Source: Bacteroidales bacterium (GTDB lineage: Bacteria; Bacteroidota; Bacteroidia; Bacteroidales; ML635J-15). From it: a stretch of DNA of 41,508 nt. Under the pieces are notes generated by a model. That model did not search any database and had not been told where the DNA came from. It was given only the letters and a program-made list of their open reading frames with translations. This document shows positions 33,831 to 41,508 of this stretch, piece by piece; positions within the stretch are counted from its first letter, which is position 1, and each line of letters starts with the position of its first letter. The position numbers and the translations under genes are program-made. The DNA lies in assembly GCA_023228725.1 (NCBI GenBank), contig JALOAQ010000009.1, forward strand, positions 1 through 41,508, read 5' to 3'.

Positions 33831-34392
33831 CTTTTACTTTTATTGATCCGGTTGGTTTAATAATTTTCCAATTTGTAAATTCTTGATTTGACTCAAAACC
33901 TTCTCCATATAGAATTTCGTCTTCAGTTGTTATCCTAACAAATTTATCTGAATATATACTCTCCAACTTCATGTTCCAAAACAACTGTTCGGTATTAATT
34001 TTCTCATTATTATCCTGGTTATTAATTTCAACATTGCTTTTAGCTTCCCATAATTCTTCTTTGATATTATATTTAGCATAATTACATCTAAGTGTTCCGC
34101 TAACATGCATTGAACTATTATAAAATTCAACAAATAATCCTTTTTCATAAATATCATAAGGAATATCTTCATTTTCATATCTAGTTAATGTTGGAGCATA
34201 TATTTTTAGTTTTATAATTCCAGAGTCGCTATATATTGTTTCCAAACCTTTAATATCAAAGCTAGGAAGGTTTTGTGTTTCTGTTAATTTATTTATAGTG
34301 TCTATATCGTTTTTACAAGAAATAAATGTTGTGATAGCAATTATTAGTATCACAACATTTATTTTTAAAAATATAGAAAACTTTTTGTTCAC
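33823..34392 (-). CDS. lptC: LPS export component LptC (lipoprotein form)
   Basis: Part of the Lpt bridge that moves LPS from the inner to the outer membrane. The 189 residues begin with a hydrophobic N-terminus and a lipobox-like FISC (Cys26), common in Bacteroidota LptC. The LptC/OstA-like beta-jellyroll follows (about 45-185: IYSDSGIIKLKIYAPTLTRY and NYAKYNIKEELWEAKSNVEI). The start is a GTG at 34392 immediately after the stop of the TPR gene, consistent with coupled translation. It overlaps the small membrane gene by 8 nt. Confidence 0.88.
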   Translation of the reverse strand: MNKKFSIFLKINVVILIIAITTFISCKNDIDTINKLTETQNLPSFDIKGLETIYSDSGIIKLKIYAPTLTRYENEDIPYDIYEKGLFVEFYNSSMHVSGTLRCNYAKYNIKEELWEAKSNVEINNQDNNEKINTEQLFWNMKLESIYSDKFVRITTEDEILYGEGFESNQEFTNWKIIKPTGSIKVKDE

Positions 34393-35721
34393 TTATTTTT
34401 TGGCTCTTAGTGTTGTAGTTTCGCCAATCCAGCAACCTACAGTGATAGTTTGTCCTTCGCTATAATTTTCCCAAAACAAATCATCTCCTGTTGGAAAACC
34501 AGCTGCGTATCTATTTATCAGGTCGTTAGCTTCTGTTGCAACCGATGGGTCAACATTTTTAGCTTTGATAAATTGATCCACAATTAAACAATTTATACTT
34601 TTCTTTTCTACAACAGATTCACCACAAGAGCCACCTGCTGCATAAAGTCTTCCAATTAAAATATATGCTTTTCCATAATTGGCATTGTTTACTAAAGCAT
34701 TTCGTGCTGCTTGTCTAGATTTCGAATAATTTTTAAAATTACTGTAATATAATAGAGCTAACTCATAGTACATATCCGCTTTTTTTAGAGAATTGCTTTC
34801 CAAGGAAATAGCTTCTTCATAAAACTTTTCAGCATTTGCAGCATCTCCTCTTTTAAAATAACTTTGAGCAATAGAATGAGCCGAATTTGCAGTTTTTTCA
34901 AAATTATAAGAAGCAATTGCACATTTCATGTATAAGTCTGAAAGTTTACACTCGTCTGAGTTGCCACCGTCAAGTAAGCTGATAATTTTCTTTGCAAGTG
35001 CAATATCTTCAGGATTTTCTTCAAATTTTGGTCCAAAAAGATTGATTATGGTTATACAATCAGCAGCTCCACTATTTACAAACAACTCTTCAATATTTTG
35101 AGCAGTTTCTTCTAATCTTGCTTTTTTTGTCTCATTGCCCTCATTTTCTATTTGAAAATTTATGGCATCCGACAATTCAGAATAAGTTGTAACAACTTCT
35201 TCTTTGCTTAAATCTTCATTACCATATAAAATTGCAGTTGTTTGCATTAAATATTGAAGTACAAAATATTCAGAGCTTTCTTTTCCTAATTCAAAAGATC
35301 TTTTTAATACTTCGTTGGCTTCTTTTATTTGTGTATTTCTATATTTTAGCATAGAAATACCTTTTCGACCTAATACCAAAGCTTCTTGACCAAAATATTT
35401 TATTCTATTGTCAAAAACCATCATCAAAGTGTCGATATAAGCTTCTGCTATTTCCTCATCAGTTTGGTCCGCAATAAAATTTTCTATTATTGTTGTTCCA
35501 TGAATATAAATGTTTCGAGTTGCCTCTGGGCAATTTACAAAACACCATCTCCATGCTGGCATTGCGTCCGTATAGTTTTTTTGGTTAAAAAACTCTGTAT
35601 AAGTTGATAAATTTACTCTGCAATTTTCTGGGTCATCTCCAAAATTGCCTTCTTGTGCTATTAAACTGTTGCTAAGCATTACAGTTAATAAAATTCCGGT
35701 TAAAAATACATTTGTTTTCAT
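34393..35721 (-). CDS. Secreted or periplasmic TPR-repeat protein
   Basis: This 442-residue protein has a signal peptide (1-22, ending LIAQ) and is mostly alpha-helical, with TPR-like helices. The clearest are around residues 285-350 (AQSYFKRGDAANAEKFYEEAISLE and ADMYYELALLYYSNFKNYSKS). The conserved opening CRVNLSTYTEFFNQKNYTDAMPAWRWCFVNCPEATRNIY (split here only by length) suggests a cysteine-bearing N-terminal cap. It lies between the outer membrane protein gene and lptC; this order is common in Bacteroidota. A scaffolding role in envelope assembly is inferred only from context. Confidence 0.85.
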   Translation of the reverse strand: MKTNVFLTGILLTVMLSNSLIAQEGNFGDDPENCRVNLSTYTEFFNQKNYTDAMPAWRWCFVNCPEATRNIYIHGTTIIENFIADQTDEEIAEAYIDTLMMVFDNRIKYFGQEALVLGRKGISMLKYRNTQIKEANEVLKRSFELGKESSEYFVLQYLMQTTAILYGNEDLSKEEVVTTYSELSDAINFQIENEGNETKKARLEETAQNIEELFVNSGAADCITIINLFGPKFEENPEDIALAKKIISLLDGGNSDECKLSDLYMKCAIASYNFEKTANSAHSIAQSYFKRGDAANAEKFYEEAISLESNSLKKADMYYELALLYYSNFKNYSKSRQAARNALVNNANYGKAYILIGRLYAAGGSCGESVVEKKSINCLIVDQFIKAKNVDPSVATEANDLINRYAAGFPTGDDLFWENYSEGQTITVGCWIGETTTLRAKK

Positions 35722-35742
35722 AATAAAAACTTTTATAATCGT

Positions 35743-37026
35743 TTAATCAAATTTGCTTTTAATAAACCACGTATCTGCTAAATTAAAACTAAGTCCAAAA
35801 ATAAAATAATTTTCTGTAATTAAAGTATTTTTCAAACTTCCTCTTCGCCCTAATTGTAGCGATAAGTTATATGATGTCTTAGAACGTTTCATTGGTAAAC
35901 CTAATCCAAAACTTATGCCAAAATCAGAAATCTTTGTTTCTGTGCCATTTAGGTCAATAAAATTTTTGTTAGAATAAAACCCAGTTCTATAACTTACTCC
36001 TTGCCAATATTTATAATACATTTTTCCTCTTCCTGCTGGAGTGTATTCAGTACCAACAGATATATAAGCACCGTTTGACAATTGGTCGTTTACTTCAAAA
36101 AATTTTGCATTTGTCCAATCATGTATAGTATAGTCGGCTCCAATATAAAATTTATTTTTATGATTAAAACCTAAACCTATACCAAATTTTTGAGCTAAAC
36201 TAATTTTACCTTTTTCACCAATAGACTGAAAAACAGTATCTGTAATTGCTGAACCACCAGTACTAAGAGAGTTAAACACCATGGTGTTACGTTCAGAATT
36301 TAAGTGGGAATTATAGGCATAAACTCCTGCAATGCTTAAATCATTTTCTGAATTTAAGTTTAATACATAATTAAAACCTGCATCAAAACTAAAATCACTA
36401 ATTTTTATGGTATTTTGTTCAATAGTATTTAAAAAACTTCCTGTATCGTCATCAAAACTAATAGCATTTGAATTATAAATTTTACCATAATAATAATATG
36501 TATTAATTCCAATATTAAGATTTTTAAAAGGCGTAAAAGCATTGCTCCATACAATTTGATTTAAACCACCATTACCACGAAACATATAATCTTTAACTAC
36601 ATTAAGTGATGAGTCTCTATCCGCAATTGAATATTCAACATTACTAAATGGCAAAAATCCTGCACTTGTTTTCCACCATTTTGTAATTGGAAAACCAAAT
36701 ATTAAATGTGAAATTTGAAAATCAGATTTTGTCATATTAGCATTTTGTGAATTAGTTTTATAAGTGCGAAAACCACCGTTAAAACCAAAGTCAAAAATAA
36801 AAGTCATACTGTCAATCTGAGCTGTAAGAGCCGGATTTATAAAATTAATACCATTATTATATGGTAAGGTATAACTTGTTTTTCCCATTGCATTATTTCT
36901 AATCAATGAGTTTTGGTTTATATCTCCAACTCCATATCTTGTGTAGGGCGAACCAACTCTTCCTTGTGCGAGACATGCTATTGAGCTGATTATTAAAATC
37001 AGAATAAAAACTATTTTTCTATACAT
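35743..37026 (-). CDS. Predicted outer-membrane beta-barrel protein
   Basis: This 427-residue protein has a signal peptide (about 1-20, ending CLAQ). The mature part is rich in alternating, aromatic strands and opens GRVGSPYTRYGVGDINQNS, a beginning seen in Bacteroidota outer-membrane barrel proteins of the OmpP1/FadL-like or PorV-like kind. Segments such as NIGINTYYYYGKIYN and KFGIGLGFNHKNKFYIGADYTIHDW look like barrel hairpins. It overlaps coaX by 8 nt and precedes the TPR gene by 21 bp. The transported ligand, if any, is unknown. Confidence 0.8.
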   Translation of the reverse strand: MYRKIVFILILIISSIACLAQGRVGSPYTRYGVGDINQNSLIRNNAMGKTSYTLPYNNGINFINPALTAQIDSMTFIFDFGFNGGFRTYKTNSQNANMTKSDFQISHLIFGFPITKWWKTSAGFLPFSNVEYSIADRDSSLNVVKDYMFRGNGGLNQIVWSNAFTPFKNLNIGINTYYYYGKIYNSNAISFDDDTGSFLNTIEQNTIKISDFSFDAGFNYVLNLNSENDLSIAGVYAYNSHLNSERNTMVFNSLSTGGSAITDTVFQSIGEKGKISLAQKFGIGLGFNHKNKFYIGADYTIHDWTNAKFFEVNDQLSNGAYISVGTEYTPAGRGKMYYKYWQGVSYRTGFYSNKNFIDLNGTETKISDFGISFGLGLPMKRSKTSYNLSLQLGRRGSLKNTLITENYFIFGLSFNLADTWFIKSKFD

Positions 37027-37750
37027 TTAGTTTCAATATTTTGTTTAGTCCAATTATTGTTAAATTTGGTTCTGCAAAAATGGGAAAATTAAATAACTTT
37101 TCAAAGAAAAAGCTATCTCCACCTGTAAAAATTATATTTGGCTTAGAATATTTCGTTTTAAATTCTTCAATAAAGACTTTTATTTCACTTAAAATTCCAT
37201 TTTGAACACCATATCTAATAGCCTGTTCTGTGTTTTGTCCAAAAAAATTATTATCATTTATGTCAAGCTCTATTAAAGGTAATTTTTTTGTAAAACTGTG
37301 TAGAGCTTTAAATCTCATTTTAATACCCGGGCTGATATTACCACCATCATAAAATTTTCCTTCTCTTAATATATCATAAGTAATAGCAGTTCCGGCATCA
37401 ATTATTAAAGAGTTTTTATTTGGAAATAATTCTGAAGCACCACAAACAGCAGCCAAACGATCTTTACCCAAGCTATCTATGCTTTTATAATTTATTGTAA
37501 TTGGTAGCTTAAGTGAGTGAGAAAAAAATATTGTTTTAAGGTTTTTTGTTAAATAATTTTCAAAAAAAACATCATTTTCTCTTACATTAGATAAGATACA
37601 AGCAGAAATTTTAAATCTATTTTGTAATAATTTTATTTGATTTAAACTAGAGTCCCAATCATTGCAGTTTGTTGAAAAAACAAGCTCTTCCTTAGCCAAA
37701 ACTCTAATCTTTATTATTGTATTACCTGCATCTATTATCAAATTATACAT
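37019..37750 (-). CDS. coaX: Type III pantothenate kinase
   Basis: ATP-dependent phosphorylation of pantothenate, the first step of CoA synthesis, in the cytoplasm. From the ATG at 37750 the protein has 243 residues. Motifs in order: phosphate-binding DAGNT at 7-11, the pantothenate-site GKDRLAAVCGA from 95 (Asp98), DAGTAITYD from 118, and GGNISPGIKMRFKALHSFT from 137. A TTG seven codons upstream (37771) is a poorer start. It is first in an operon of envelope genes, overlapping the next gene by 8 nt, and divergent from ppiD. Confidence 0.95.
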   Translation of the reverse strand: MYNLIIDAGNTIIKIRVLAKEELVFSTNCNDWDSSLNQIKLLQNRFKISACILSNVRENDVFFENYLTKNLKTIFFSHSLKLPITINYKSIDSLGKDRLAAVCGASELFPNKNSLIIDAGTAITYDILREGKFYDGGNISPGIKMRFKALHSFTKKLPLIELDINDNNFFGQNTEQAIRYGVQNGILSEIKVFIEEFKTKYSKPNIIFTGGDSFFFEKLFNFPIFAEPNLTIIGLNKILKLNV

Positions 37751-37824
37751 GTTTGTAATTTTATTTAGCAAAAATAGTATTTTAATTATTCTTATTTGGT
37801 TGTTTATAAATAATAATAATTTAT

Positions 37825-37832
37825 TATCTTCG
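37825..37832 (+). promoter_or_regulatory. -7 box (TATCTTCG) for the PpiD-like gene
   Basis: One mismatch from TAnnTTTG, with TTG at 37800-37802 (22-bp spacing). It lies in the 137-bp gap between divergent coaX and ppiD, 55 nt before the ppiD ATG. Confidence 0.4.
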
Positions 37833-37887
37833 CAACCTAAAAATATTTTGAAATTTTAGTTTATAACTTATTTAAAAATTAACAGTA

Positions 37888-39852
37888 ATGGCAGTATTAC
37901 AAAAGATTAGAAATAGAGCAGGAATAGCGGTAATAATTTTCGTAGGTGTTGCTTTATTCTTATTTGTTATCGATCACGAGACTATTGCAAGGTGGTTTAA
38001 TAAAAGCGATAGGTCTTTAGCAAAAATAAATGGTAAAAAAATTGAGTTTACAGAGTATGATGCAGTTGCAAATGAGTTTCACAATTTTTTTGCTCTTCAA
38101 GGTCAGCGTATTGAACAAGAGGATCTTAGAGAATTAGTGTGGAATAATATTTTGCACAAACATTTAATGAGTTCATATTTTAAGGAAATTGGACTAGCAT
38201 TTAGCGATGAAGAGTATTATGAAGTATATAATGGTGAGAGTGCTCCAGCAAATTATAAGCAACTAATCGAACCCGAAATATTAAAACTGAAATATTCTAG
38301 TATGCTTGCTAAAGGTTTTTACCAACCATCTAAGTTTGCAGAGTTAGAATATTTTGAAGAAAATAATTCATCTGATATAGAATATGTAATGTTAGCATAT
38401 AAAAATATTGATGACGCAGACATAAAAATTTCTGAAAGTGATTTGCAATCATATTATGACAAACATCAAAATATGTTTATGAATGATAAGAGATATAGGG
38501 AGGTTGACTATGTGGTTTTTTATATAACTCCTTCAACTACTGATAGTTTACAAGCATTTGAGAAAATTCAAACTAAGTATGATAGATATATTAGTGGTGG
38601 TTTAGTCCCGAGTATTAAAGAAGAAAATTTATCTGAAATAGATTTATTGCAAATGGGACTGCCAGAAAACTTTTTTAATGAAGAAACAGGTACTTTATCT
38701 GATGTAATTTTAAATAATGAGGCTTATTTTTTCTCTGAATTGTCAGAAATTAATTTTATCCCTGATTCTGTTAGAGCCAGTCATATTTTAATTCGTCCAA
38801 ATGAAAATTTTTCTTGGGAAGAATGTCATGAAAAAGCAGATTCTCTTTTAATTCTTATAAACGAAGGAGCAGATTTTGGGCTAATGGCTATGAATAATTC
38901 TGAAGATGGATCAGCTGAAAAAGGCGGAGACTTAGATTGGTTTACTTTTGGTATGATGGTGCCTGAATTTAATGATGCTTGTTTTTATGGAAAAATTGAT
39001 GATATCGTAAAAGTAGAAACAGATTTTGGCGTTCATCTTATTAAAATTACAGACCAAACAAAAGCTATGAAAAAACTTACTTTAACTTCTGTTTACGAAG
39101 AGATAAAATTTTCTGAACCTACAGTAAACTATTATTTTGCTAATGCATCTAATTTTGCTACAGAAAATACTACCGGAAGCAAGTTTGACGAAGCTGTAAG
39201 AAAAGAAAAATTAGTAAATTATACTGCTGAACTTGGTGATTTAGACGATAAAATTGGGCAAACCGAGGGCGCAAGAGAACTTGTTCGTTGGGTTTATGAT
39301 GATAAAACCAAAGAAGGAGATGTATCTGTAGTTTATAACTTTACTGATAGGTTTATTGTAGCAAAAGTAAAAGCTATTTATGAGAAAGGCGTTATACCAT
39401 TTGATTTAGTTAAAGAAAAAATAGAGCCTGAAGTGATTAAAAATAAAAAAGCAGAGAAACTTTTAGCTGATTTAGAAAAAGATGTAGCTAAAAAAATGGA
39501 TATAAATGATATTGCAGAAAAATATGGTATTGAAACAGCAGCTGCTAATAATATTAGTTTTGCTGCCCGTTATATTCCCAGCCTTGGTTTTGAACCAAAT
39601 ATTATTGCCGCTGCTTCTGTATTAGATATGGATGTTCTTTCAAAACCAATTAAAGGCAATAATGGGGTATTTGTTATTAAAGTTGTGAACAAAACCCAAG
39701 CTCCTTCAAAAACTGATTTTACAGATGAGCAAAATCAAGCTATGATTGAGTTTATGTCAAAATTATATAATCAAAATACTCAAGTTGATTTTATGCTTGA
39801 AGCTTTAATTAAAAAAGCAAAAATTGAAGACTATAGATATAGATATTTTTAA
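37888..39852 (+). CDS. PpiD-like membrane-anchored periplasmic peptidyl-prolyl isomerase
   Basis: This 654-residue protein has a single N-terminal membrane anchor (about 12-29) without a cleavage site, then a SurA-N-like chaperone region (about 40-200: AKINGKKIEFTEYD), a parvulin/PpiC domain at about 295-391 (VRASHILIRP to GVHLIKITDQ, with EKGGDLDWFTFGMMVPEF in the middle) and a long C-terminal chaperone part. It assists folding of outer-membrane and secreted proteins emerging from Sec, which fits its position beside outer-membrane protein and lptC genes. The length is near the 620-710 of PpiD-like proteins in this phylum. Confidence 0.92.
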   Translation: MAVLQKIRNRAGIAVIIFVGVALFLFVIDHETIARWFNKSDRSLAKINGKKIEFTEYDAVANEFHNFFALQGQRIEQEDLRELVWNNILHKHLMSSYFKEIGLAFSDEEYYEVYNGESAPANYKQLIEPEILKLKYSSMLAKGFYQPSKFAELEYFEENNSSDIEYVMLAYKNIDDADIKISESDLQSYYDKHQNMFMNDKRYREVDYVVFYITPSTTDSLQAFEKIQTKYDRYISGGLVPSIKEENLSEIDLLQMGLPENFFNEETGTLSDVILNNEAYFFSELSEINFIPDSVRASHILIRPNENFSWEECHEKADSLLILINEGADFGLMAMNNSEDGSAEKGGDLDWFTFGMMVPEFNDACFYGKIDDIVKVETDFGVHLIKITDQTKAMKKLTLTSVYEEIKFSEPTVNYYFANASNFATENTTGSKFDEAVRKEKLVNYTAELGDLDDKIGQTEGARELVRWVYDDKTKEGDVSVVYNFTDRFIVAKVKAIYEKGVIPFDLVKEKIEPEVIKNKKAEKLLADLEKDVAKKMDINDIAEKYGIETAAANNISFAARYIPSLGFEPNIIAAASVLDMDVLSKPIKGNNGVFVIKVVNKTQAPSKTDFTDEQNQAMIEFMSKLYNQNTQVDFMLEALIKKAKIEDYRYRYF

Positions 39853-39887
39853 TTTATTATAAACAATATTTGAAGGTGGTGTCTCAT

Positions 39888-39981
39888 AAGTGTCAAACTG
39901 CTTCTTTCAATATTCGGGCTCAGTCACGTACTTCTGTACGCTCCTTCGTCCTCAATTTCAGAGCCTTGCATTTTAACACTT
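39888..39981. repeat. 94-bp imperfect palindromic element in a 250-bp gene-free gap
   Basis: Three nested stems: outer arms AAGTGTCAAACTGC (39888-39901) and GCATTTTAACACTT (39968-39981), complementary at 12 of 14 positions; middle GGCTC (39917-39921) and GAGCC (39961-39965); and an inner hairpin CGTAC-TTCT-GTACG (39927-39940). It begins just after GTGTCTCATAAG, like the ends of some insertion sequences, but there is no transposase. The rest of 39853-40102 is A/T-rich. Confidence 0.7.
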
Positions 39982-40048
39982 CTAAAACAGCTTGAAAGTT
40001 TATTGTTTTAAAAGTTGTTTTAACACAGTCTTTTTTATAATATGTGCT

Positions 40049-40076
40049 TATATTTGATAAATTATAAGTATTTTTG
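40049..40076 (+). promoter_or_regulatory. Two -7 boxes ahead of the glycosyltransferase operon
   Basis: TATATTTG at 40049-40056 and TATTTTTG at 40069-40076 are both perfect TAnnTTTG matches, 20 bp apart and 26-46 nt before the ATG at 40103. The first may also serve as the -33 TTTG for the second, though the 12-bp spacing is short. Confidence 0.45.
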
Positions 40077-40102
40077 AAAGTTTTTAGTTTTTTTATAAGT
40101 AT

Positions 40103-41338
40103 ATGACAAATAAAAATAAAGTTTTATATGTTTCTTATGATGGTATGACTGATGCTTTAGGGCAATCTCAAGTTATTCCATATTTAAAAGAGCTAGCAAA
40201 AAGAGAATTTGAAATTCATATATTATCAGCCGAGAAACTAATAAACTTTCAAAACAAAAAAGATTTTATTTCTAAAATATTTACAGAAGCTAATATAGTT
40301 TGGCATCATATCAATTATACAAAAAATCCCCCAATAATTTCAAGTTTAAAAGATATTTATTGTTTAAAAAAAAAGGCTGTAAAACTTAATAAAAAATATA
40401 ATTACAAGATTATTCATTGTCGTTCTTATATTTCTGCTTTTGTTGGTATGAAAATGAAAAAAAAGTTTGCAGCTAAGTTTTTATTTGATATGCGTGGATT
40501 TTATGCTGATGAAAGAGTGGACGGTAATTTGTGGAACAAAAAAAATCTGGTTTTTAAGCTTGTTTATGATTATTTTAAACGAAAAGAAAAAGTTTTTTTA
40601 GAAAATGCTGATTATACAGTAAGTTTAACAAATGCAGGTAAAGATATAATTCATAATAAATTTAATTTTCCAAATATCCCAATTGAAGTTATACCTTGTT
40701 GTGCAGATATTAATCATTTTGATTATAATAAAATTTCTGAGGCAAAAACAAATGAATTAAGAACTAAGCTTAAAATTTCCAAAGATGATTTTGTTTTATC
40801 ATATTTAGGCTCTATTGGTACTTGGTATATGTTGGATGAAATGTTAGATTTTTTTAAAGTTTTAAAACTGAGATATAAAAACGCTAAATTTCTTTTTATT
40901 ACTACTGATAATCCTGAAAATATTCATAGACATATTGAAGAAAAAAATATTATTTTAAAAGATATTCTTATTAAATCTGCTAATAGAGAAGCAGTGCCTG
41001 AACTTTTAAGCTTGTCTGATTTATCCATATTTTTTATTAAACCTGTTTTTTCAAAAAAAGCTTCTTCACCCACCAAGTTAGCCGAAATTTTAGGCATGGG
41101 AGTTCCTATTGTTTGTAATTCTGGAGTTGGTGATATAGACGAAATTTTCACCAAAAATAATATTGGACTTTTAGTTTCAGAGTTTAAAGAAAGTGAATAT
41201 AAAAACACAGTTGATAAAATGGAAGATATTATAAATATTAATAAATTTGATTTGAGGAAAGTATCTGAAAATTTATTTTCATTGCAAATGGGAGTCGAAA
41301 AATATTATAATATTTACAAAAGCCTTATCACTAAATGA
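40103..41338 (+). CDS. Glycosyltransferase family 4-like protein
   Basis: This 411-residue protein has a GT-B layout: an N-terminal acceptor domain opening VLYVSYDGMTDALGQSQVIPYL and a C-terminal nucleotide-sugar domain with LSYLGSIGTWYMLDEML and ASSPTKLAEILGMGVPIVCN, the latter matching the GT4 donor-binding E-x7-E region (Glu in KLAE and nearby acidic residues). It likely adds sugars to a surface glycan at the cytoplasmic face of the inner membrane. It overlaps the next gene by 4 nt (ATGA), suggesting an operon that continues beyond the window. Donor and acceptor are unknown. Confidence 0.87.
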   Translation: MTNKNKVLYVSYDGMTDALGQSQVIPYLKELAKREFEIHILSAEKLINFQNKKDFISKIFTEANIVWHHINYTKNPPIISSLKDIYCLKKKAVKLNKKYNYKIIHCRSYISAFVGMKMKKKFAAKFLFDMRGFYADERVDGNLWNKKNLVFKLVYDYFKRKEKVFLENADYTVSLTNAGKDIIHNKFNFPNIPIEVIPCCADINHFDYNKISEAKTNELRTKLKISKDDFVLSYLGSIGTWYMLDEMLDFFKVLKLRYKNAKFLFITTDNPENIHRHIEEKNIILKDILIKSANREAVPELLSLSDLSIFFIKPVFSKKASSPTKLAEILGMGVPIVCNSGVGDIDEIFTKNNIGLLVSEFKESEYKNTVDKMEDIININKFDLRKVSENLFSLQMGVEKYYNIYKSLITK

Positions 41339-41508
41339 AAAAGATTTTAGCCATAGTTCAGCATCGCAAAGATAGGTCGCCAGGGCAAAGGTTTAGATTT
41401 GAGCATTTTATTCCTATTTTAGAGAAAAATGGTTTTGAAATAATTTTTTCTAATATTATTAGCGAAAAAGATGATGCTGTTTTTTATTCTAAACGAAAAT
41501 ATTTTGCT
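41335..41508 (+). CDS. Probable glycosyltransferase, N-terminal fragment (cut by window)
   Basis: The frame is open from the ATG at 41335 to the window edge, 58 residues. The start MKKILAIVQHRKDRSPGQRF, followed by RFEHFIPILEKNGFEI, resembles the N-terminus of GT-B glycosyltransferases in which SPGQRFRFE precedes the first Rossmann helix. The ATGA overlap with the upstream glycosyltransferase supports a shared operon. The family assignment rests on a short fragment. Confidence 0.6.
   Translation, partial: MKKILAIVQHRKDRSPGQRFRFEHFIPILEKNGFEIIFSNIISEKDDAVFYSKRKYFA

Noticed and set aside
39853..40102. Insertion sequence in the gap before the glycosyltransferase gene
   Set aside because: The left part resembles an insertion-sequence end, but no transposase frame or matching second terminus with a target duplication is present.

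Overview
This is a chromosomal segment of an AT-rich member of the Bacteroidota, probably class Bacteroidia. Four signs point there: three proteins end or are predicted to end in type IX secretion (T9SS) C-terminal sorting domains; promoters match the Bacteroidota TAnnTTTG -7 box rather than TATAAT; starts sit in A/T-rich leaders without Shine-Dalgarno sequences; and several gene orders are typical of the phylum (acpP-fabF-rnc-IPExxVDY; small membrane protein-mutL-rhomboid-rhomboid-EEP; coaX-outer membrane protein-TPR-lptC-small protein-CNNM/CBS beside a divergent ppiD). I see no rRNA, tRNA, CRISPR array, transposase or phage gene.

Layout. 1-8566 (minus) holds two tandem paralogous giant surface proteins: a seven-repeat FG-GAP propeller, an ASH-like domain, an Ig-like domain, a stalk of 8 or 9 MBG repeats, an Ig-like domain and a T9SS tail. 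The first copy is cut by the window edge. 8650-10297 (minus) carries a secreted endonuclease I and purN. 10472-14652 (plus) is the lipid/RNA cluster acpP-fabF-rnc-IPExxVDY protein-flippase. 14750-19612 (plus) is a tightly overlapping run: small membrane protein, mutL, two rhomboid proteases, and a membrane-anchored EEP hydrolase. It converges, with a hairpin terminator between, on an Fe-S pair (mrp, nifU-like; minus). 21245-24089 (minus) is a wbpD-wbpB-wbpA type operon for a diacetamido-uronic acid nucleotide sugar, without the aminotransferase. 24144-25713 is a two-gene module (PIN-domain protein plus an overlapping 260-residue partner of unknown family) bracketed by a 26-bp direct repeat. 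25758-28542 (minus) carries an Ig-like lipoprotein and ribD. 28823-32298 (plus) pairs a TonB-dependent receptor with a T9SS PKD protein. 32354-37750 (minus) is an envelope-biogenesis run and 37888-39852 (plus) a divergent PpiD-like chaperone. After a palindromic element, 40103 to the end begins a glycosyltransferase operon, cut by the window edge.

How the genes fit together. Much of the window serves the cell surface: adhesins and secreted enzymes routed by T9SS, outer-membrane proteins and their folding factor, LPS export (LptC), a flippase, glycosyltransferases and UDP-sugar synthesis. Housekeeping genes (acpP, fabF, rnc, mutL, purN, ribD, coaX, mrp) are interleaved.

The best candidate for something undescribed is the PIN/260-aa module. 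The partner comes first, overlaps the PIN gene by 11 nt, has an antitoxin-like acidic/Trp C-terminal tail, but is about three times the size of ordinary VapB proteins. The pair sits between perfect 26-bp direct repeats whose collapse would restore a compact intergenic region. Six coding starts were moved from TTG or GTG codons to internal ATG codons (8566, 12756, 24089, 28823, 33616, 37750); the reasons are given with each gene.
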